A stretch of DNA of 64,000 nt from Cyclina sinensis (GCA_012932295.1 JAAONU010000001.1:56827693-56891692); one strand, 5' to 3'. Positions 49,376-61,811 are shown, counted from the stretch's first letter. The notes: generated by a model from the letters alone, not told the origin. Made by a program: numbers and translations.

Positions 49376-51399
49376 CTAAAGGAATGAAGCAACACTACAA
49401 GAAAAAAAAACAGCTACATTTGTCAAGTTAATTGTTTGAGAAACCAGTCGCTGATGATAAAGCTTGAAAAGCTATAGAAAAATTTCATGGCTGTATAGGA
49501 CAAAGTGAGTCTTGGTTTGCAAAAAAAGCCCCCGGTTCAGAAACATCCAAAGAATATGGAACATTGAGAAATCAAGGTAAACAAATGTACATGTATAATG
49601 CTGTATGAATAATTAACAAATTTAAGATTTTACGTTATGGTTTTTATTTCTTCACAAAAAAGCATTTCAGTGTCACTGCTCAACGTTTAATATTGTTAAT
49701 ATGATCACTTGTAACATTTTCAAGAAATACAGAATTATTCCAAGGAACTCCAAATGGATTAATTGCATTTGCATTGAATAATTCCATATTGCATTACATT
49801 CTTCATTGTTTTTACTTCATAACAAACGTTATTTATTGAAAAATATCAAGTATCCTGTTTGGTTCTATTTCTCAGCGGTGACACGGTCCCCGGCCGGAAG
49901 TTCCGTTGAATCTATGATAAATATGTTAGTTGTTATGCACCGATACTTTCTTATAGGTTCAATCTCAGATTAATTTTTCATAAAAAAAGGTAATTAAGCG
50001 TCAATACCAAAGCTGATCGGATTGGTGGTCAGCGCCTAGTGCTAATGCCACTTATCTGATTAAAACAAGGAAAAAACTTTTCCAATTTTATTTAATTTAC
50101 ATCTTTAACCTTATGAACTTTTTCCCAGGAATCAGTAAAATGTTCCACGTAGTTTGCAATTTCTTTGCAAGTAGCCTCCCTTTAATATAATATCAACATA
50201 GAGCCAAAGGTGTACAGCTCGGTTATAGATGCGCGTCTATTCATAAAGGCCACACAGCCGTTGTTGCTTTAAGACTTTTGGTTATTAATTCGATAGGCGA
50301 CGTACACAATACAAGTTACTATATTTTCGACTGTTCAGAATTTAAATGTTATACTGGAATAAAACAAATTGCTGAGATATTCTTTCCTAAAACTCTCGTC
50401 TATTCTGCACGGTTCTCCGTATAAGCATAAATTTGGTCTAATCAGAAAAAAATGGACGAAGAATTTTATTTGGACTTTAGGAATGAGAAAGTGTTACAGT
50501 GTTAATAGTAAATGGTCAAATCGACACGAAATATAAATTCGATATTTACTGGGCAGACAACATGCCTTGCACTCTCTTTTATAACAAAGGTGTAAATTTC
50601 AGACACAGATGTTCAAAATGCGCGCTAAATTATCTGCTTAATTCAGTGTGAATTCAGTTAATTCTTGTACATGCATTGGAATGTTCTTTATTCAAAGGCG
50701 AAACAAAAAATGTTTACTCTATAATAAATATGTAACATGAAATGTTTTTTTTCCATGTGAACATGAAAACAAATATTGACAGTAACTTATTTTTTATCTG
50801 ATATATGTCGACGGCTCATTGCCTGAAGAAGCCGAAAAATTACATTTTCTGCAACATCTATATTTTCTTATTGCTCTTAACAACAGCTTTAAAACATGTG
50901 CCCGCTTGAACAGGTAATTTTTACATGTCAACGAAAAGGGTTAGTAGATAAAAGTCATGTATATATAGAGACGGTATATATCATTTCGTTTCCTTTATAA
51001 GAAATAAGCCAACAGTGTTACGCCATTTTTATTTTTATTCTGAGATATAAGATCTTTCTAGAAACACATCCAGATGGTGTCGCATATAGCAATGAATATT
51101 TCGTCATTCAGAAACGGCGACTCTATTCTGACAAGCGTTTTAGGAACAGAAGCTTGTTGTTTATAAATGTACTGATGCATCACTTCCATCTAGTGTTGAC
51201 TTGAATTTATAGACTGTGCCTGTTTGACATAACTGTTAATCGATGAACTATTTTTTCTTAACATTAAACTGCAGCACCCAACATAGACGGGTACGACCAA
51301 TATGAGAGCCACAGAAAGCTTCAAGAGTCAAAATGTTTTAGAAATGTTAGAAATGTCGAGACATTTATGTTTTGTGTGTAGGTATTAAATTATCGATTA
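49376..51399. other. AT-rich noncoding stretch; nothing recognised
   Basis: No gene, SINE or array seen. Confidence 0.45.
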
Positions 51400-52330
51400 C
51401 AATACTGTCTTGCCGTTTTGTCAGTCTGTCCGTAATACTGTATTGCAGCTAACGTGAGCAGGGTCTTTGTTCGTCATCCGTCGTCGTTGTCATCAACATT
51501 CTAGCTTTAAACAACATTACCTGATACACCCTTGCATATCTATTAATAAAACTTAGCAGGGAGGATCCTTGCATGAAGCTCTTAAAGAATGATTTAAAGA
51601 ATTTAATTTCACTCAGGCCATTGGTTGCTATGACAACTAGAAGGAAACATTTTCAACATCTTGTCTGAAACCCCAAGGCCTAGAGAATTGCTTCCAGGAC
51701 ATTTATGATAATTGCTAAGATAGTATACATTGTCATTATTAAACTCTAAGATCACTTGCTTAACAAAGAGATTATAGGCAGAAATGATATCCTTGTATGA
51801 AACCTGAAGGCGTTGGAGTTTTTATTATACATTTTGCGTGAAGCATCTTAACGAGGTTTGCTAAAATTATCCACCCTGGGTCAATATTGGCCCTGCCCAT
51901 GTGTCTCTTGCTTTACATGGAGATGTACAGAAAAACCATTCGAAAATCTTGTCTGAAATCACGAGACGTTAGAACTTTCATATTTCGTATTGCGTAGTCG
52001 ATCTTTGAAAGATTGCTGATATTATGCCACCTGTGTCAATATTGGCTCTGCTAAAACAGAGAGAAATACGGGAAAATTGAAAGAAAAGCACGAGGCCCGG
52101 TGCTTTAATATTTTGCATGAAGCATTTTTGGGACGTTTTCGAAAGTTGCTTGATTTATGTCTATAGAGTCATGATTCCAAGATTTGCATGATTTATATGA
52201 ATACATGTGAAAAAAATAGGAAAATGTTATAGTTAGTGGTACTTCTTAGCTGTGTGAGCGTTTCAGTACCATCTTGTAAGAACGGACTTTTTCCACTGCC
52301 TCACTAGGAACATGCAAGGTTAATCTTTAA
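51400..52330 (+). repeat. Dispersed repeat with degenerate tandem units
   Basis: Head gtcagtctgtccgtaatac, gcagctaacgtgagcagg and tcatccgtcgtcgttgtca, then units sharing cttgtctgaaa(c/t)c and ttgctaa or ttgctga and gtcaatattgg(c). The layout resembles the other head-plus-units elements. Confidence 0.55.
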
Positions 52331-54499
52331 TATACAAGAATTCTTTTGACAAGAGTTCAATCCATATGTTTCGGAGAAGAAGTAAAACAGCCTTTTAGTC
52401 TCTACTCTACTTGTTCCTGTTTATTTGTCCATGAATTAACCAGTAAATTCTTTCATACTTTTAGAAAAAATCATTTTTTTGTTGTGTGATTCTTCACAAC
52501 GCGATAACTTCTTGTTAAAACTTGAACTATGATCTACTGAGCACTACTATGACAGACATATATATCATAATTATTACATAAAGCCTTTATGTTGCTTGTA
52601 CCATTTTAAGATCTTCCCCAGTAAGATGTAAAATGTCTATGAACACCGTTGGTGTTTCCTGCAGATGTGTAGGATATACGGTTGTATTTACCTGTTCGAA
52701 TAATTGAAATGTTTATCGAAAATATGGTTGTAGCACAAATGTAAATCCTCGTCAAAACTTCTAGGTTCTCCACCAGCTTTTTGTACAGTCGTCTGCTTAC
52801 AGAGAGAGACGTAATTAGGCAACTCTTTTAACAATCTTTGATCTTTTTTTTGTCTCACCCCTTATGGTAAAAACTATGAACTATCAACAAATAAAACAAA
52901 TTGAGCAGTTTATCAACTTCAGTTCTAAAACAGACCACATGAACCCCTATCCTATCGAAGCAGTTATCTGTACCTTTTAGTAAATCAGCCTAGTAAAATA
53001 TGTAAAACATTTTATGATAAAATGAAACACGTCTTCTCGCCTTAAACAATTGTAAAGATAAACATAGCTCTTTTTTTCATTTTTGTACAGCTGTACGTAA
53101 GATTGACACATCTGTGAATTTCATTTATCATTTTACGTAAGCTTTACTTGTAGGAATTTTCAGTGATAATAACACATTTTACATAAAAACTTTGTTATAT
53201 TTCACTCACATTTATTGAGAGAAATAAAATATAAAACGATTCGACTAATAACCAATGTATTGTCATGTTTTACTGTCTTCATAATTAACCATGCTCCTCA
53301 TGTCATGTTCTGTTAAATACACCTTCTGTTCGGCTATTCATTCATGTTATTATTTGCAAGTATGTTTTTGTTAGATTATTAGGATCACTATTACAACAAT
53401 TATATTATGACATGGTTGGCATGTTATTTTATGTTATGTAGATATGATAATGGGTAAGAACATTTATGTTAAATTATTTCAATCTTATGTGCGGCTCACT
53501 ACTTTTGATGCTTAGTTACAAAAACCTTTTGATAAGTGACCTTGCACTTGTTGTCTGTTGACTTTTAATCTTAAACTAAATTTTCTACTATGGCCACATC
53601 AAATAAATATGATTATGTCATATAACACAAGACCAGCTTTGCTTAAAGTGTGTTTTCTCTAAGGAAAGGCAAAGGTTACAAACTTGATACTTCAATATTG
53701 GTACCAAACAAACCATGTCAATGACCATTAGATATAATGCATTCGAATGGCGCTGTACATCGGTATGTTTACATACACGAACAACTCATAAGTACACGAG
53801 TAATTTCATGGTATGATTATAGCTACATGCAATTCTTAAATATACTTTTACTACAACTGATAAATTCAAAACTGAATGTCATTGTGCAAACTCATAGCTG
53901 TAGGAAAACAAATGTGACCAACATTTCCTAATCATTTCCACACAAATACTGCTCATAAGTAGTTCTTTTTTTTCCAAATTCTAGATGCATGGTTCTTTTG
54001 TCAAGTTCTGTAAAGGGAAGACTAGTAAAAAGTGATACTCAGATTCGGTTGTATAAATATTACATTTTGTGCAGAAACGATTGATCCTACTTATGTTACT
54101 GTACCAGCCTTCTTCCCATGGTAATTTGTGAGCTTAACAACTTATTTCCGGTAATGCTGATCTCTGATTATATGCATTTCAGATATTTTTCCTCACTAAA
54201 ATTCTTCATATAGATATTAAAAACAAGCAGTTTCGGAAATGAACACAATTTAATACACTGTTTATAGGTATTGATAATGCATTCTCTTTTTGATAAAGCT
54301 GATTTCTTTTTAAGATATATTACTTTCACTCCACCATTAAGCAAACCCAAGATCCGATAAAATTTCTAACATTCAAAAAGCAGTCATTACAAAAATCAAT
54401 TATTGTCAACCATTGCCATCACTCTATTGATTTAGGAGTAATAGTTCATATGAGTAGTATATTAACATTTCAAATTTATATTTTTTCGAACACCTGCCA
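52331..54499. other. AT-rich noncoding stretch; nothing recognised
   Basis: No gene or array seen. Confidence 0.45.
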
Positions 54500-55200
54500 G
54501 TGGATAAACGATTTCACTATATGCCGCTCGCTGTTTGTTGACTAACATTTAAAGAGTGCTTCGAAAATTTCAAATTCGTCTTTTTTTAATATCCAGACAT
54601 TTATGTAGTCTCCAAAATCCAGCCACATAAAGTAGTCTCGGTGATACCAAACAGCTGAAAAGCTTTATATTTTTACTTATTTTCATGTCAACAATGTCAA
54701 AAAAGGCTTTCAATGCTTCTACTGACATTATTTTGAGCTTGATATTTTCGTTAGAAGAAAGAGAAAGAGTAATACCCAAGTTGGTAAACATCTTTACAAT
54801 TTTAAGCATAGTTTTATCATAATAAGCCCTAACGTTACTGAATAACAAATAATTCCATCAGTTGCTATAGCAGAGATGCCATAACAATTGCAATAATCAT
54901 TTAGCATCTTTGACGGTAACTGTAACCCTGCTTGTGTATATGAAAGCAATGCTGAATCATCTTCAAGTAATTATAAATCTACTGCATTTCTGTTTTACTG
55001 TAAACATCGAAACAATTACATACTTAAATGACTCATATATGTCGTTAACAATCAAGGAGATAGTGGCTCGCCTTGCTGAACACCCATATAAGAAAATTTA
55101 TCTCTTACCTGACTATTTACTTTACAGCATGCTTTCACATTTTCCTACATATTACGCATCATGTTTATACATTTTTGTTGAAATATCTGTTTTCTTCTAT
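54500..55200 (-). pseudogene. Decayed LINE (non-LTR) reverse transcriptase fragment
   Basis: Read on the minus strand from high to low coordinate: VRDKFSYMGVQQGEPLSP (GVQQGEPLSP at 55084-55055), a 2-base frame slip, IVNDIYESFK (55052-55023), LLEDDSALLS (catalytic DD, 54964-54953 region), AGLQ and LNDYCNCYGI, then KMFTNLGITLS, VEALKAFFDI, LFSCLVSPRLLY and a weak FEIFEALFK near 54,555. This is the order of the fingers-palm-thumb motifs of non-LTR reverse transcriptases. In the usual active site the residues before Asp-Asp are aromatic and Ala; here they read Leu-Glu. Frame slips and stops show it is dead. The forward 120-codon frame 54,910-55,272 is its antisense. Confidence 0.8.
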
Positions 55201-55579
55201 ATATCATATAAAAACAATTATGTTAATCTACAGATGCTAACATCTTTTCACTTTCAAACATTTAAATACTAGTAGATACAGAAAATAATATCATCTTTAG
55301 CAACATCATAAGTGTCAGCTTTGCTATTAGTACTATTTAGTATGTCAACACTACATTTACATTTTATGGCTGCTTGTTATTATTTATTATTATTATCATT
55401 TACCAGAGTTCCTTTACTTGTACAATCCTTTGAAAATTCTATAAGCTATCCATATGCAGTTTTCAGCGTATTTTTGTACACCAAAACATATGTTACCTTT
55501 TGTTTTGGTTTTCATTCATTTATCTCACATTGGTTGAGGAACAAGTTTCTACAACTTATAATAATCAGGGTTGTTGTTG

Positions 55580-55690
55580 TTCTTGTTCAAACCAGTACAC
55601 GCTCTAAAAGTCTGAAATGCAGATGGTTCACAGTGACCTCCGAATTGGGAGTCCGGCGCTCTACCCATCGACCACAGCCTCAAAAAAAAC
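55580..55690 (-). mobile_element. tRNA-derived SINE head, minus strand
   Basis: On the minus strand tggtcgatgggtagagcgcc (box A) is followed by ggactcccaattcggaggtc and a degenerate box B region (actgtgaaccatc). A 175-codon plus-strand frame at 55,312-55,839 crosses it and is not a gene. Confidence 0.65.
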
Positions 55691-55839
55691 GTTTTGATAT
55701 TCGTCAGTTTACCTGTCAGTTTAGTAAATCTATATTATTTATCTTTCAAGCATCTGCAGAAGAAGAAAAAAATATGTTTATAAAATTTCCGAACATCTCA
55801 TTAAGACGAAAGCGCACTACTACACATAACCGCGTGTAA

Positions 55840-57010
55840 ACTTTGAGATTACAATGCAGCAGTTGTCTCCCTTTTGAATAGCAAAAAACGCTAAACCCTT
55901 GTCTGTATCATTCATTTTGCTTTGTTTAAGAACAAACAATATTCTGAAGGGTGTGTTTGTTGTCTGTTCTGCATCATAACTTTGTTTGTTTTACGTCGAA
56001 ATGCTATAGATTGATATTTGGTCCGACTGCTTTGAAATCTCGCATGAAACACAACTTTTAACCTATCAGAGAGCCTCCTTACAGTAAGTATTAAAATAAC
56101 GTTATAAGTATCATTTACATATTGAAATAAAGTCTTCTTCTTCATATTGAAATTAAGGAGAAGTTATGCTAGAAAATAATTATATTTTGCAAGTTAAAAA
56201 AATACAAATTATTATGCATGTTTATTCTCAATGATGGACAGAAACAATTTAGTACATTAATTATTTTTTGTTTCAACATGTAGAAAAAAATCTCAGCTTT
56301 GCTGTTCCATCTGCCGCTGTACACTTTTTTCAACAATGTTAGAGATTTCTTTTTTGTATGAAAATTAATTGCATCACATTTTTGTTTTTGTTTAAGCATC
56401 AAATTGCGATTAAAGAAGGAAAAGTAAACAAGCTGATGGCAATTAAACAATCACAGGTCAATTTATCTACAATGAACTTGTTAAATGCACAGTTATAAAT
56501 TGTAATTCGATAATTGACTAATTTTAATTACATTATCAAGATAAAAGGCATTTCGCCGACAAACAACTGTCAGATAGAGAGAAAATAATTACCACATGTG
56601 ACCGATGAAGTTGCTAGACATTCTGAACTTACCATGTTCATGCGAAAAATATAATTTTTGCGAAATGAACAAAAGCTTTTGATTATTTGACGGATTACGA
56701 GTCCCCTTTTGATCTTTCCCCCGGAAGCCAGGGGCAAATGTAGCCACAAGAGCGATATGTTTACTAACGGCATGTACGTACACACTTAGCGGGTTTTCAA
56801 AATCAAAACTTTATCCCTGATCCTAGTTATGATAAGATTCTTTCGCAAATAAATATTTTCATTTTCTTTCAAAAACGTTGAAATTTCTTTATCGTTAACA
56901 GATTTGTGGTAACGAAGATTCTGTTCAAATTGTCCTCAATAGGCGGGTAGTGGCGTGACTTGTATGAGAGCGACTGTTATCTTTTTATTGGGTTATTCTT
57001 CAAAAAGAGA
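55840..57010. other. Upstream region of the neurogenin gene; nothing coding
   Basis: AT-rich, no gene signal. Short minus-strand frames have no domain. Confidence 0.45.
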
Positions 57011-57024
57011 CACCAGATCGTAGT

Positions 57025-57100
57025 TTATGAACAATAATGGCTTGCTGCGCGGGGTGAAGGTTGATTATCGATTTATTGATCAGTTCTCATCACCTGTCTT
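57025..57100. promoter_or_regulatory. Candidate enhancer: SOX-, Onecut- and E-box-like sites
   Basis: Within 70 bp: acaat (57031-57035, SOX core), atcgat (57067-57072) and tattgat (57074-57080), both Onecut/Cut-like, and cacctg (57091-57096, E-box). It lies 1.3 kb upstream of the TATA box of the neurogenin gene. Short motifs alone are weak evidence. Confidence 0.3.
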
Positions 57101-58184
57101 TTTTGTACTATCTTGTCAAGCCCAATAATTATGCTACATTGTCCCTGGTTCACTGTATATATTGTTATGAATGCGGACAAAGTTGAAAATATTGAATTAA
57201 TATTTCTTTTCCTGCCCATTCTGTGTTAAAGTCAACCAGGATCATTTTAAAAGATTATTCACAAATAACTGAAATGTTTTATATGTTTTTGTTGATATAA
57301 AGACACGTTGGACAAACAAACAAAAAATGTTTTCTTTTCACTATAATGAATAAAAAGGCTCCGTAAATGAGAGCGAGAAAAAAGAACTATATAATTGTTG
57401 CCCGATTGAATTAAAATTTATCAGAAATAAAGTTATTTCACTCTTTTGGGATCCTTTTTAGCATGCATGGTGCTTGAAGAACGTTAATTTACAACGTTAG
57501 AATTGAAACTGATTTGATTTTAAAGTAAAATCAGCATTTATATATGAAAATGAAGCAGGATTGCTTACTAAAGTGAAGACATAGGCCCGCATTTTTTTTA
57601 CCTTAAAGAGAATAAAGATTTACAGATTTTTTTTTAAATCCTTATTTTTTTCATTTTCAATATATTTTATTTCAACAAGATCTTTATGTAAACTTAATAT
57701 CGAATGTGTTGACTTGATGTTTCAAAATTTTGACCAGTTACAATCAATATACCGGTAATTTATATATTTTAAATGCAGACGAACAGAAGATACAAGTGAC
57801 ATCTATTGATAGTCTCTTAGTGTCTTCATTCTTCGTATAGTCTTGACTTTTGTATATATAACTGAAAAATAACAACAGTTCGATAAATGCGCAATCTCAC
57901 CACGAGAAAAAGATATTTTGGCGGCAAAAAAGTGTCTGTATGTACCTGAAAGTAAAATCTTAAGCAAAATTTCGCACCCAAAAGTCTGCTTCAAGTAAAG
58001 ATAATTTTCTATCAGTCACGACTCGTGGGCAATTGTCTGAGGGTGTTACAAGATTGTATCAGTACAATTTTCGTTGTAAAGAAGATTTGCTGTAATAGAT
58101 GCAATTTTCATTCATTGCCGAGTTTGGTAATTTCTTTTACTAAAATCTCAAGCTACTATCGAAGTGGCAAAAAGGGAGGTTGTC

Positions 58185-58420
58185 AAGTTGACTCAGTCAC
58201 GCGCCGTCAGCCAATCAGAAACGATTATTGGTTTTTGTCGCGTGCTCGGCACGACCCAGTGCGCAGGCGCGCGCTCCATTGGCTGTCGGTGAAGCAATTA
58301 TCCCACCTTTAATGGCCATTCTATTGTGTCGTTCTCAACTCAAATTGACATTTCATCCTTAATGCCTTCAACTTTTTAAGAATCTGTATAAAAGCTCGCT
58401 GGTCACAATTTTTGGTCACA
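58185..58420 (+). promoter_or_regulatory. Neurogenin core and proximal promoter
   Basis: TATAAAAG at 58387-58394 predicts a start near 58,415-58,420, about 80 bases before the ATG. Upstream lies a CpG-rich block with three CCAAT boxes (58211-58215 forward; 58227-58231 and 58278-58282 inverted), an AP-1-like tgactca (58189-58195) and an NRF1-like gcgcaggcgc (58261-58270). Confidence 0.7.
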
Positions 58421-58497
58421 TTCAAACATTTGATTCATACAAAATAGATCATTTCACTAGTGCCTTAAAGTGATACATTGGACATTAAAAATAAAAA

Positions 58498-59673
58498 ATG
58501 AAGGCGGAAATTGACAGCGTTGCAGGCTCTCCGGCTGGGAGTCTGATGAGTGTAAGCAGTGCAACAACCCCTGGGACTCCAGGTTCGGGACATTATCGTT
58601 TAAACAGTGTGTCTGCTTCAACTGTTTGCGACTTTTCGTCGTCTGATTCGTTTGACTCTGACATGGAAAATAACAACATGTTTGGACTTTCTGTTGATTC
58701 AGAGACATCCATAAACAGAGGCAGAACAGTGTGTGTTAAACCTGAGACTATGGAACTCGAAACCACACCAAAGAAGAAACGTTACACAAAGTCTCGAGTC
58801 AGGAATCGAAGTCCATCACTTGTGCAGAAGCTGAAAAAGACTCGAAGAGTTAAAGCCAACGACAGGGAACGCGCCAGAATGCACAATCTTAATGACGCTC
58901 TTGAGAAATTAAGGAAAATTCTCCCAAATTCTGGCGACGAGAACAAACTTACCAAAATCGAGACACTGAGGTTTGCTTATAACTACATATTTGCTTTGAG
59001 AGAGACATTAAATGTGATGGACAGAGGTGAATCTATTGATATAAATGAAAGTTTGTTTTCCGCTCAAATGTCGGCTGCAATGAAAATACCGTCTGCTTGC
59101 CAAACTCTCTCCAACATTCATCGCCAGCAGCAGATTCAGAAGCAACAGCATGTCCAGCAGCAGCAGCCACAACCCTGCCAGCTATCACCAGTTAACCAGC
59201 AACCCCAGCTATCACCAGTTAACCAGCAACCTCAGCTATCGCCAGTTAATCTCCACCAGCAGATGCCACAAACGACATGCCAACAGCAGATATCGCCAGT
59301 CAACCACCATCCTCAGCAGTATACCACTGGCGTTCTTCTACCTCAAACTCCGCAAACATCATCCGCCGTAAAAATAGAACCAGTGACCTCACAACACTGC
59401 CACAACTTTTCGTCTGCCAACCAGAATATTTATCAGGATCAATGTTTCTCAACAGGAACGACCACAGTTAATCAGGTACCAGACTTTTCAGTAACAGTTG
59501 CTCAATCACAGAACTATGTGCTATCCTCGTCAATGCCGTGCTTTACCCAGTATTCAAACCAAGTTCCTTGGGTCGGAGGTCCACGTGCTACTAACGTTTT
59601 CACATTTGATCATCCCCACTCACCGGCTGGATTTTCAGACACTTCTGAGGGATATACATTTGAGCTTATGTGA
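58498..59673 (+). CDS. NEUROG: Neurogenin-family bHLH transcription factor
   Basis: An intronless 391-codon gene. The ATG at 58498 follows a TATA promoter, has A at -3 and lies far upstream of the domain. Residues 1-70 are Ser/Thr-rich with TPGTPGSG; 91-115 are basic ([10 protein letters not shown]). The bHLH domain is about 116-170: [16 protein letters not shown], helix 1 [12 protein letters not shown], loop, [15 protein letters not shown] and [21 protein letters not shown] and RMHNLN identify the neurogenin/Tap group rather than NeuroD (which has RMHGLN) or Atonal. Proteins of this group dimerise with E proteins, bind CANNTG and commit cells to neural fate. Residues 205-275 are Gln-rich with a repeated SPVN motif; the C terminus is [10 protein letters not shown]. 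Residue 126 is Ala where neurogenins I know have Asn. Confidence 0.95.
   Translation: MKAEIDSVAGSPAGSLMSVSSATTPGTPGSGHYRLNSVSASTVCDFSSSDSFDSDMENNNMFGLSVDSETSINRGRTVCVKPETMELETTPKKKRYTKSRVRNRSPSLVQKLKKTRRVKANDRERARMHNLNDALEKLRKILPNSGDENKLTKIETLRFAYNYIFALRETLNVMDRGESIDINESLFSAQMSAAMKIPSACQTLSNIHRQQQIQKQQHVQQQQPQPCQLSPVNQQPQLSPVNQQPQLSPVNLHQQMPQTTCQQQISPVNHHPQQYTTGVLLPQTPQTSSAVKIEPVTSQHCHNFSSANQNIYQDQCFSTGTTTVNQVPDFSVTVAQSQNYVLSSSMPCFTQYSNQVPWVGGPRATNVFTFDHPHSPAGFSDTSEGYTFELM
59179..59310 (+). repeat. Coding 27-bp minisatellite (QLSPVNQQP) in the neurogenin gene
   Basis: cagctatcaccagttaacca starts at 59179, 59206 and 59233 (27-bp spacing), with a diverged fourth copy from 59287 (QISPVNHHP). 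In protein it is residues 228-254 plus about 264-272. Each unit adds one Ser-Pro site. Confidence 0.95.
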
Positions 59674-60553
59674 TTCTTTTTATATCGTTATGTTTGACCT
59701 CGTGTGTACATTCCATATTATAATATGTGGGTATGCAAACCTTTTTGTGATACTTCTTATAGCCAGAGATGTGCTTTGAAATCCAAGAACTTTCAGCATC
59801 ATATAATGTTTTGAATAATTATTTAACTATAGACAACGAATACATGTCCTATTATGATCTTGTACATTTTTTTTCACAGGATCTTAATTTGCTTTCAACG
59901 CCGTTTCATATTGTAAACATCTGAATCATTCTGTAACGTAATAACACTTTGATATTCTGTTTCAGACTACAGTAGTGATTCCTTGATACTTTTCAGTTAT
60001 TTCTTTTTGCCATTTTTTAAAAATTCATAACGAGTATTTATTTGTAAGTTTCACTGCGTAATGTTTTTTTTTTATTATTGACATTTGATCACTTATTTAT
60101 AATATGGCTATTTTTTCGTCGATCTATTTCGGAAAGCAACACTACAGAGAAGAAATAATACAATATATTTCCTTAAATAAGATAAACAGGCAAATATTGG
60201 ATAAAATTTTCGTGAAATGCGTGATTCTTAGGTTAAAATAATATAGTAATTAACACTTTAAAAGTTTGGCTTGGATACTTGATGTTTTCGTTTCGTATTA
60301 AGAATCTATAGCCAGATTTAAAAATAGTTGAATAACTTCAAATATTAAGATTTACTTTAAATTTTTGAATTTTCACCAGAGAAAAGGCAATTTTTGAGCT
60401 AAAATTTGAGCTTCAACTTGACTTTTATTTAAAAGCGGTTGTTATTGTATCCAAATCTTTTATTTTGATTTTTTTTGCCTCCTTAGCCTTTCGTGACAAA
60501 AATAAGTATTACTAAAACCCTAAAGGACCCTTTATATTTTCGTTTCGAATAAA
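59674..60553 (+). other. Probable neurogenin 3' UTR
   Basis: AT-rich sequence. The first canonical AATAAA is at 60548-60553; another is at 61347-61352. No other signal was seen. Confidence 0.5.
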
Positions 60554-61239
60554 GGGTCTGGTCGAGGGTGACACGTTTTTTTCATCATTTATGTACCGAA
60601 AATTTCTCTTCTCCCTTTTTTTCTTCGGAGAAGAAAATTACAGGACATTAAGTTTTATTTGAAATATTATCAAATCTCGCTAAGTCACCAGTGCTCTAAA
60701 TTATTACTTATAACTGTATTTTTTTTACTGATAATTCTCTTTTGATATAAATTTGGTAGTTCTTTTTCGTGTTATAGCTGTCTTCAAACTTTTTATGTGG
60801 GGGAGGGGGCGTTACTAGCATATCGTTTTTGTATCTGACGGAGTATCGCTTTCATCACATTTCAAATTTTATTTTAATCAAGTCAAGATACCTTCACTTA
60901 TCTGGATCTACGTCAGCTGTCAAAGTTAAAGTGTTCATCCATGTAAATTTCAACAGTAGACGTACAAGTGATTATTATCATTTCGTTTTCAATAAGTGTT
61001 AAGGGCTTGGCAGATTATGCAGAAAATTGTCTATAATGAATCACCCCCACTTTGTCAAAATGTGATAAAAATGCTTTAATCTTGTTTTATACGTTTAAAA
61101 TTGACTTGATGTTGACACTAAACCAAGAGACAGTAAAAAAGATGTTTTTGTATTTTAAGGCTTTCATATTTGTTCGTTTTATTGAACTAGAATGAAATAC
61201 ATAATTCAAACGCCTTTACATCAATTTGCTCACTATAAT

Positions 61240-61312
61240 GGTGCCTTTCTTCGGATTTTGTATATTTTGTACATTTGTATATTTTGTATATTTTGTAAAT
61301 TTTGTATTATAT
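61240..61312. repeat. AT-rich short tandem repeat (ttttgtata-like)
   Basis: Repeated tgtatattttgtaca/tatattttgta words, imperfect. Confidence 0.8.
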
Positions 61313-61811
61313 GTACTTATACAGAGAAATTAAGTTTTAAGATTTAAATAAATTGGAAACACAACGAAACACAGTTATTTTTCTTCCGTTTTCAAATACT
61401 GTTGCTCGTTTGAAACAGCGAGTTGTATAATTCATGTTATGGCTTACAAAGTGCTAGATATTCAACACTAAACAACAAATAGAAAGGTCATACGAAGAAA
61501 GTTCAAACTGTTTCTGACGCCATATCTAGCAGAATGTAATACATAGAAGAGACCTGTACAATTTAATAGTTCACTAATTATATCTTGTTTGTATTGTGAG
61601 CTCCCTTTTCAAAACTATTTGAGACTAAAAACAAAGTTTACTGTCTAGAACTAGAAATTGTAATGAACATCCCCGATACTCAACCCACCAGTACCCACTA
61701 CGTGATAACAGACCTTGAAATAAGGATTAAATGACAGAGTATGGACATTGGAGTATGGATTCTTCATGCTTGTATCATTCTTCTGAAAACCGAAAAAATA
61801 TATTACTGTAC

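Noticed and set aside
48772..49395. ORFs of GTICMKER or LPFIQIVPY repeats
   Set aside because: They are by-products of the 27-bp minisatellite on both strands.
54910..55272. 120-codon plus-strand ORF
   Set aside because: It is the antisense of the reverse transcriptase remnant, whose motif order on the minus strand is far more convincing.
55312..55839. 175-codon plus-strand frame
   Set aside because: It starts on GTG, is low-complexity hydrophobic, and runs across a minus-strand tRNA-derived SINE.
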